DNA from: Stramonita haemastoma
Lineage: Eukaryota > Mollusca > Gastropoda > Neogastropoda > Muricidae
Length of the DNA stretch: 12,500 nt
Direction of reading: 5' to 3'
NCBI GenBank assembly: GCA_030674155.1
Contig: CM060342.1
Coordinates: forward strand, 25,899,382-25,911,881
The notes beneath the pieces are model-generated. The model worked only from the letters and a program-made list of their open reading frames with translations, was not told the origin of the DNA and did no database searches. The position numbers and the translations under genes are program-made. Shown here piece by piece: positions 7,179-12,500 of this stretch (its first letter is position 1; each line of letters begins with the position of its first letter).

Positions 7179-7820
7179 TCATACATCATCATCATCTTCA
7201 TCTTCTTCTTCTTCTTCTTCTTCTTCTTCTTCTTCTTCTTCTTCTTCTTCTTCTCCTCCTCCTCCTCCTCCTCCTCCTCCTCCTCCTCCTCCTCCTTCTT
7301 CTTCTTTATTCTTCTTCTTAATTCTTGTTCTTGTTCTTGTTCTTGTTCTTGTTCTTGTTCTTCCTTCTTTCTTCTTCTTCTTCTTCTTCTTCTTCTTCTT
7401 CTTCTTCTTCTTCTTCGCAATTCTTCTTCTTCGCAATTCTTCTTCTTCTTCTTCGCAATTCTTCTTCTTCTTCGCAATTCTTCTTCTTATTCTTCTCCAC
7501 AATTCTTCCTCTTCTTCGTAATTCTTCTTCTTCTCCGCAAATCTTCTTCTTCTTCTTCTTCTTCTTCTTCTTCTCTTCTTCTTCTTCTTCTTCTTCTTCT
7601 TCTTCTTCTTCTTCTTCTCTCTTCTTCTTCTTCTTCTTCTTCTTCTTCTTCTTCTTCTTCTTCTTCTTCTTCTTCTTCTTCTTCTTCTTCTTCTTCTTCT
7701 TCCTTCTCTCTTTCTTCTTCTTCTTCTTCTTCTCTTCTTCTTCTTCTTCTCTCTTCTTCTTCTTCTTCTTCTTCTTCTTCTTCTTCTTCTTCTTCTTCTT
7801 CTTCTTCTTCTCTCTTCTTC
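6890..7820. repeat. Giant polypyrimidine TTC array with sub-blocks
   Basis: About 930 bp almost free of purines on the plus strand. Sub-blocks in order are irregular CTT/CTCC (6890-7140), ATC (7137-7197) and pure TTC (7200-7251). These are followed by TCC (about 7252-7293), TTCTTG hexamers (about 7321-7362), TTC with GCAATTC interruptions (7370-7545), and long TTC with occasional TC slips (to 7820). All frames are open for hundreds of codons because stop codons cannot form. The poly-Ser, poly-Phe and poly-Leu products, and the Lys/Glu/Arg products of the other strand, are not genes. Confidence 0.95.
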
Positions 7821-7881
7821 GTTCAATACAAAAGGGACTAAGCACACATTTTACAATAAACAAACACATTCTTTTTCTCGT

Positions 7882-7903
7882 ACTCCTCTGCGAACGCAGG
7901 AGT
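7882..7903. other. Short hairpin between TTC and ATGT arrays
   Basis: ACTCC and TGCG pair with CGCA and GGAGT around a tiny AA-containing loop, with a two-base TC bulge on the left arm. It lies in the 90-bp non-repetitive spacer between two microsatellites. Function unknown; possibly chance. Confidence 0.35.
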
Positions 7904-7913
7904 TTAGCTTCTG

Positions 7914-8089
7914 CATGTATGTATGTATGTATGTATGTATGTATGTATGTATTGTATGTATGTATGTATGTATGTATGTATGATGTATGTATGTATGTAA
8001 AACAAACAAAACAACAAATGGATGGATGGATGGATATACATATGTACATATGTATGTATGTATGTATGTTTCTGTATGTATGTATGTAC
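7914..8089. repeat. (ATGT)n array with internal (GGAT)n
   Basis: ATGT tetranucleotides occur in three blocks: 7914-7980, 7982-8000 and 8041-8089. A short AAAC spacer and a GGAT block (about 8019-8035) interrupt them. Confidence 0.95.
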
Positions 8090-8091
8090 AG

Positions 8092-8425
8092 AACAGAGCT
8101 CCCATCTGAATGAATATAAAGAAAGAGATTTTTTTTTTTTTTTTACTGTTGTCGTGTTCCAGAATGACCTTTAAGTTCCTCTGGGGTTGTCAAATGCACT
8201 GCAGATTTTCATCACTTTTTAGGTAGTTATTTGTTTCATTGTTTGTTTGTTTGGGTTTTTTAAATTTTGTTTCTGTTCTATTTTATTTTGTTTTGAATAC
8301 TTGTTTTTTTAAGTTTTGGATGTTTTAAAACGTTTTTAATTTACTTTGCTGATTGGTATCTTGTTTTCCTCAAACACAACGGTACAGATGTCTACCTCAA
8401 AGATGAAGTTTGAAATAACAAAGTA
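8092..8425. repeat. Dispersed repeat D, copy 1
   Basis: Diverged match to 11071-11275 plus 11825-11910. Shared anchors are AACAGAGCT (8092-8100), CTGAATGAATAT (8105-8116), GACCTTTAA (8166-8174), ATTGGTATCTT (8353-8363) and AGATGTCT..CTC (about 8386-8397). Much of the interior is T-rich. The pair could be an old mobile element or a segmental duplication. No coding potential or terminal repeats were seen, so the class is unknown. Confidence 0.6.
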
Positions 8426-8436
8426 AGTGATGTGTG

Positions 8437-8793
8437 TTCTTCTTCTTCCTTCTTCTTTCTTTCTTCTTCTCTTCTTCTTCTTCTTCTTCTTCTTCTTTCT
8501 TCTTCTTCTTCTTCTTCTTCTTCTTCTTCTTCTTCTTCTCGCAATTCTTCTTCGCAATTCTCTTCTTCGCAATTCTTCTTTCTTCTCTTCTTCTTCTTCT
8601 TCTTCTTCTTTTCTTCTTCTTCTTCTTCATTCTTCTTCTTCTCTTCTCTTCTCCTTCTTCTCTTCTTCTTCTCTTCTCTTCCTCTTCTTCTTCTCTCTCC
8701 TCTCCTCCTTCCTTCTCCTCCTCCTCCCTTCCTCTCTCCTTCCTTCTTCTCTTCTTCTTCTTCTTCTTCCTCGTCGTCGTCGTCTCGTCATCG
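8437..8793. repeat. Second polypyrimidine TTC array
   Basis: TTC array with TC and CCT slips, about 355 bp. It holds three GCAATTC interruptions at 8541, 8554 and 8569, the same variant as in the first array at 7417-7476. It ends in CGTCGTCGTCGTC. Confidence 0.95.
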
Positions 8794-8799
8794 TCCGAA

Positions 8800-9209
8800 C
8801 GGTCAGACAGCAACTATTAATTGTCACACGAGCGAAAATGATTTGCCTGCCGTTAAGCGCCATGACAAAGTCAGGCCCAGCACATCCGACTTTGGCATGG
8901 TTGAGAATACTTTTATTTTAAGTCTTTTTCTGCGGAAACAAAGGCAGGAGATTGAACCACAAAGGCAGAAAACAGACATGAAGGATCTAACAAGGAGAAA
9001 AGGATCAAGGCAGAAGCAAAGAGAGGGATAGACAAGAGGGAACTCCGAGCACAGAATTTCCAGAAGGTGGGGACCCTATTTCTACTGACAGCTCTCCCCC
9101 CCCCCCTCCCGTCCCCCTGGGCATCCAAACGGGAGAGTGTTTGCTTCGATCTTCCTTAGTTTTAAAGACATTTTCTGTCTATGTTCAGAAAGTGCCGAGA
9201 GATATCAGG
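8800..9209. other. Unrecognised sequence with C-run
   Basis: A non-repetitive stretch of mixed composition. A plus-strand frame continues from the TTC array to about 9031, but its non-repeat part shows no domain I recognise. A C-rich run lies at 9097-9117. No splice or promoter signals stand out. Confidence 0.35.
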
Positions 9210-9214
9210 AATGT
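9210..9214. repeat. Putative target-site duplication of inverted-repeat element (left)
   Basis: AATGT, repeated at 10156-10160 directly outside the right inverted-repeat arm. Confidence 0.7.
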
Positions 9215-9300
9215 TGTTCTGACACAGTTCGTCCCCAACAACACAGTTCGTCGTAAATTACAACCTGCGTTAGCACCCCCCCCCCCCCCCCTGTTCCATG
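9215..9300 (+). repeat. Left terminal inverted repeat
   Basis: Inverted counterpart of 10071-10155. Differences by eye are limited to an extra base in CCCCAACAAC, CCTG versus GAACTG, an A before the C-run, and the C-run length. Confidence 0.88.
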
Positions 9301-9680
9301 TAAAAAAAAAAAAAAAAACACCAAACATATCTTTAATCAATGTAAGTTTTTTTATTGCAAGATGTAAGACACTGAAGACAATCTAGAATTGAGGTCACAC
9401 AGCAGCACTTCTGCTTTTAAGTGATACTAAGTAGCTTAATCATTGCAATCTGGAAGTAAAGTCAAACAGCTGAAAAAAGTAATAGCTGAGGATTCAAAGG
9501 TTTTTTTTTGTTTTATTGTTGTTTATTTATTATGGTCTTTTTTTACAAATCAACTTTATAATCATTTCTTTTTTTATACTAAGAACTTTTGCTATCGCAT
9601 GTTTTGGTGCTGAAAAGTTGTGACAAAACAGCATCGACACAATTTTGTCACTACTTGAAACTGAAGTCAGAAAGTTGACA

Positions 9681-9690
9681 AAAATGTATG
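9681..9690. repeat. Target-site duplication of SINE B copy 2 (left)
   Basis: AAAATGTATG, exact match to 9979-9988. Confidence 0.92.
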
Positions 9691-9978
9691 TTAAAAGTTA
9701 AAGTCTGTCCCAAGCCTAAGGCTCATCAGGCCGGTGCTTCGGGTTTCTGTGGCATTTAGCGACTGAGAGTCATAGACTTCCCCCTGGATAGGACGCCAGT
9801 CTATCGCAGGGTTAACCCCCAACACAAGGTTGGTACCCCTTTTACACCTGGGTGGGGTGAGAAAATAGCCGTAAAGTGCCTTTTCCAAGGCGCAAACGCC
9901 ATAGCCGAAAGCTGGGATCGAACCAGCAACCTTTAGATTACAGTCCAACGCCCTAACCACTAGACTACAGCGGCGGCT
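9691..9978 (-). mobile_element. tRNA-Thr-like SINE, family B copy 2
   Basis: Minus-strand SINE nested in the inverted-repeat element and flanked by an exact 10-bp duplication, AAAATGTATG (9681-9690 and 9979-9988). The A box TAGTCTAGTGG is at about 9956-9966 and the B box GGTTCGATCCC at about 9913-9923; both are intact. Compared with copy 1 it has lost one base in the anticodon loop (CTGTAA instead of CTCGTAA) and four or so bases near 9739. Several differences are CpG to CpA or TpG type. The 3' end reads GGGACAG, then an ACTTTAACTTTTAA tail, which copy 1 lacks. No protein is encoded. Confidence 0.93.
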
Positions 9979-9988
9979 AAAATGTATG
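9979..9988. repeat. Target-site duplication of SINE B copy 2 (right)
   Basis: AAAATGTATG, directly after the SINE head AGCCGCCGC (minus sense); exact match to 9681-9690. Confidence 0.92.
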
Positions 9989-10070
9989 AGGAGCTTCTAA
10001 AATGCTGAGGTAGTGCATTATATTGAACTTACATTGATTAAAGATATGTTGTTGTTATTGTTGTTTTTTT

Positions 10071-10155
10071 CCATGAGGGGGGGGGGGGGGGGGGGCTAAC
10101 GCAGTTCTTGTAATTTACGACGAACTGTGTTGTTGTGACGAACTGTGTCAGAACA
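10071..10155 (-). repeat. Right terminal inverted repeat
   Basis: Inverted counterpart of 9215-9300, including the 19-G run at 10077-10095. Confidence 0.88.
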
Positions 10156-10160
10156 AATGT
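10156..10160. repeat. Putative target-site duplication of inverted-repeat element (right)
   Basis: AATGT, partner of 9210-9214. Confidence 0.7.
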
Positions 10161-10415
10161 GCTGAACCAGTTGACAACCTCAGTGCGATTTGTTGAACAG
10201 AACATAGCATTTCAGCTTTTCAATTGTTGAAATGTACAAAAGTTTGGATGTTGTTTGTATTGTTTTGTTTTTTTTCTTTATAATGTACTATCTGATCGTG
10301 AATCATTTTCCTTTTTATTTTATTTTATTTTTTGTTTGTTTGTTTATTTGTTTGACCTCCTCCTCCTTCCTTTTTTTCTGCCTTTTTACTTTGCGTGTAG
10401 CCTATGTACAGTGAT

Positions 10416-10918
<503 letters not shown>

Positions 10919-11287
10919 TCTACTCTCTACCTCTCCTCCTCTCTCCCCTCGACCGATCTCACCGTAAACCTGTCTTTCTAAGTAGCATCGTCTGGCTCTA
11001 CAAACTGCATACCACGTCATGAAAATGATCTTATTGTATCTCTATAATAATAAACATGTATACTGAAATTAACAGAGCTTGTCTCTGAATGAATATTAGA
11101 AAAAAAAAGTTTTTGGTTTTGTTTTTGTTGCTCCGTTGAGCTCAAGACTCGACCTTTAAAATTCCATGGAGTTCTTAAGTTAAATAGAGTGCAAATTTTT
11201 CAACAGGAATTTAGTTGGGTTTTGTTGTTTGGTTGTTTTTGTGTTTTTTTTTTTTTTGGGGGGTGCATATTTTATGTTTGTCTGGAT

Positions 11288-11596
11288 TTCTTTCTTTCTT
11301 TCTTTCTTTCTTCTTTTATATCGAGGATAATGGAATAAGCACTCATGTGCTTTTTTTTGCATCCGGTCCCCGTGTGTATGCAATTTTGTAAATCTTGTCA
11401 TCTGTTCCCACCGGCACACAATGGCCTAATCCTACAAAAAGCGGAGCAGGATTTAACGTGTGCACAAGATGTTCTGCGTGCGTTCACACACGGGGCCTCG
11501 GTTTAAAGTCTCATCCGAAGGACTTACGGGGAGAGTGGAGTCAGCATTGATGTTAACTCCAGGGGGAAAATCCCCTTGAACGGGATTCGATTCAGA

Positions 11597-11597
<1 letters not shown>
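11288..11597 (-). mobile_element. SINE family C, most complete copy (C1)
   Basis: Minus orientation. The 5' side at 11584-11594 reads GAATCGAATCC, two mismatches from the Pol III B box GGTTCGAATCC, followed by CCCTGGAGTTAAC (about 11553-11565). Next is the shared module GTCCTTCGGATGAG (about 11509-11522) with CCGAGGCCCCGTGTGTG (about 11487-11503). The body and the ATGAGTGCTTATTCC and CCTCGATATAAAAGAA end (about 11313-11350) follow, with a GAAA-repeat tail (11288-11312). The A-box half of the tRNA head is missing, and a GGGA/GA array occupies its place. No protein is encoded. Confidence 0.83.
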
Positions 11598-11732
<135 letters not shown>

Positions 11733-11910
11733 TAGGGGGGGGGTGTTTGAATGGTTAGTCATCAACATTTTTTTTCTTTTTTTTTTGCTGTGTTTTGCTT
11801 TTCTTTTCTTTTCTTTGTTTCTTGTTTGCTTATTGGTATCTTCTGAAACTCACACACGACTATGTAGAGGTCTCTGAGATGTAGGTAATGATAGAAAAGT
11901 GACAAAGTGT

Positions 11911-12156
11911 TTGGTTCCAACTTCTTCAGTTGTTTTTGTGTTGCTTTTTCAAAAAAATATTTTCCAAAAATAAATCTTCGGTTTCTTTTTATTTATTTTT
12001 TTATTTTGTTTATTTACTTCTCTTTTTTTTTAAACAAGAAGTGCTAAGATGCACAATGAAGATGCTTAAAGCAGCTAACAACACTGAGTACCACTTGTTG
12101 CGTGGTTCTTACTATTTTAGTTTTGCATTTGTTGAGGTTCACACAATATGGCTTGA
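11911..12156. other. T-rich sequence, no gene recognised
   Basis: T-rich DNA with TTTA and TTTC runs. A 96-codon plus-strand frame (11930-12220) runs into the minisatellite and is rich in Phe, Leu and Tyr, as T-rich DNA gives. No domain was recognised. Confidence 0.4.
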
Positions 12157-12455
12157 TGTTCTGATGTTGATTATACTGGGTTTTTTTCTCTTTTATACAC
12201 GTATTTACTTGGTGTTCTGATGTTGATTATACTGGGGTTTTTTTCTCTTTTATACACGTATTTACTTGGTGTTCTGATGTTGATTATACTGGGGTTTTTT
12301 CTCTCTTTTATACACGTATTTACTTGGTGTTCTGATGTTGATTATACTGGGGTTTTTTCTCTTTTATACACGTATTTACTTGGTGTTCTGATGTTGATTA
12401 TACTGGGGTTTTTTCTCTCTTTTATACACGTATTTACTTGGTGTTCTGATGTTGC
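12157..12455. repeat. 56-58-bp minisatellite, five units plus a partial sixth
   Basis: Unit starts (TGTTCTGATGTTGATTATAC) are at 12157, 12213, 12270, 12328 and 12384, with a truncated start at 12442. Units differ almost only in the GGG(G)T-run and in CTC versus CTCTC, giving lengths of 56, 57, 58, 56 and 58. The near-identity implies recent tandem amplification. After 12455 the sequence changes to a TTC-rich edge running out of the window. Confidence 0.95.
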
Positions 12456-12500
12456 TATCCTCCTCTTTCTTCTTCTTGCTTTCTTTCTTCTTCTTTCTTC

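Larger units (their letters stand above)
9215..10155. mobile_element. Non-autonomous DNA transposon with ~85-bp terminal inverted repeats
   Basis: The left arm (9215-9300) and right arm (about 10071-10155) are inverted copies of each other, starting TGTTCTGACACAGTTCGTC. The matches run through ACAACACAG, TTCGTCGTAAATTACAA and CTGCGTTAGC, then a C-run of 16 (9276-9291) facing a G-run of 19 (10077-10095). Each arm holds CACAGTTCGTC twice: 9223-9233 and 9242-9252, and inverted at 10119-10129 and 10137-10147. The element is bracketed by AATGT. The interior has no transposase and includes SINE B copy 2 as a later insertion; without it and its duplication the element is about 640 bp. A hairpin of 9 bp (GTGACAAAA at 9620-9628 with TTTTGTCAC at 9643-9651) lies inside. 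A 5-bp duplication with TG...CA ends hints at Ginger- or Transib-like groups, but I cannot assign a superfamily. Confidence 0.82.

Noticed and set aside
6854..8113. Open frames of 155-312 codons on both strands through the TTC arrays (poly-Ser, Phe, Leu, Glu, Lys, Arg)
   Set aside because: A TTC/GAA repeat contains no stop codons, so every frame is open. There is no domain, no codon-level signal, and frames overlap on both strands.
9215..10155. LTR retrotransposon with TG...CA ends
   Set aside because: The two arms are inverted, not direct, and there is no primer-binding site, polypurine tract or internal coding sequence.
11930..12220. 96-codon Phe/Leu-rich ORF as a membrane protein
   Set aside because: T-rich composition explains the hydrophobic residues. 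The frame runs into the minisatellite and has no recognisable motif.
12157..12455. CRISPR-like array
   Set aside because: Units are contiguous tandem copies with no unique spacers, in a eukaryotic repeat context.

Overview
The window is non-coding eukaryotic DNA. It is dominated by short tandem repeats and nested transposable elements. I see no intact protein-coding gene, tRNA, rRNA or bacterial feature. Two things suggest a mollusc, most likely a marine gastropod: the tRNA-headed SINE families look like those common in gastropod genomes, and the density of GAA/TTC, TC, ATGT and TTGG microsatellites is extreme. This placement is recognition from memory, not a database match.

Layout. 1-1340: low-complexity tracts (purine-rich, CTG/TTG, GAA) ending in a short 3' fragment of SINE family C. 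1360-1860: TTTG and TTGG repeats. 2115-2533: SINE A copy 1, inside 9-bp target-site duplications. 2696-3960: a decayed, 5'-truncated non-LTR retrotransposon (LINE) on the minus strand, with a reverse-transcriptase FADD motif. SINE B copy 1 splits it, with a perfect 9-bp duplication. 4050-5190: mostly unrecognised sequence with a weak tRNA-like SINE head near 5115-5187. 5400-5900: ATC repeats, SINE C copy and AGAC-type repeats. 5951-6352: SINE A copy 2. 6360-6890: unique sequence with promoter-like sites and a later ATTAAA, possibly an old LTR. 6890-8793: two long TTC arrays separated by an ATGT array and repeat D copy 1. 9215-10155: an inverted-repeat DNA transposon (about 85-bp arms, 5-bp duplication AATGT) carrying SINE B copy 2, itself with a 10-bp duplication. 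10416-10914: TC/TGTC arrays surrounding a SINE C piece. 11071-11910: repeat D copy 2, interrupted by SINE C plus a GA array. 12157-12455: a 56-58-bp minisatellite.

How the parts relate. The SINEs have Pol III A and B boxes and would depend on a LINE for retrotransposition. A roughly 35-bp module (GTCCTTCGGATGAG... to ...CCCGTGTG) occurs in SINE families A and C, and also directly at the 3' end of the LINE open reading frame. This suggests modular exchange between a LINE tail and two SINE families. Several SINE C pieces end abruptly in microsatellites, so retroelement ends and microsatellite growth appear coupled here. The best candidates for something undescribed are the 941-bp inverted-repeat element and the LINE/SINE shared module.
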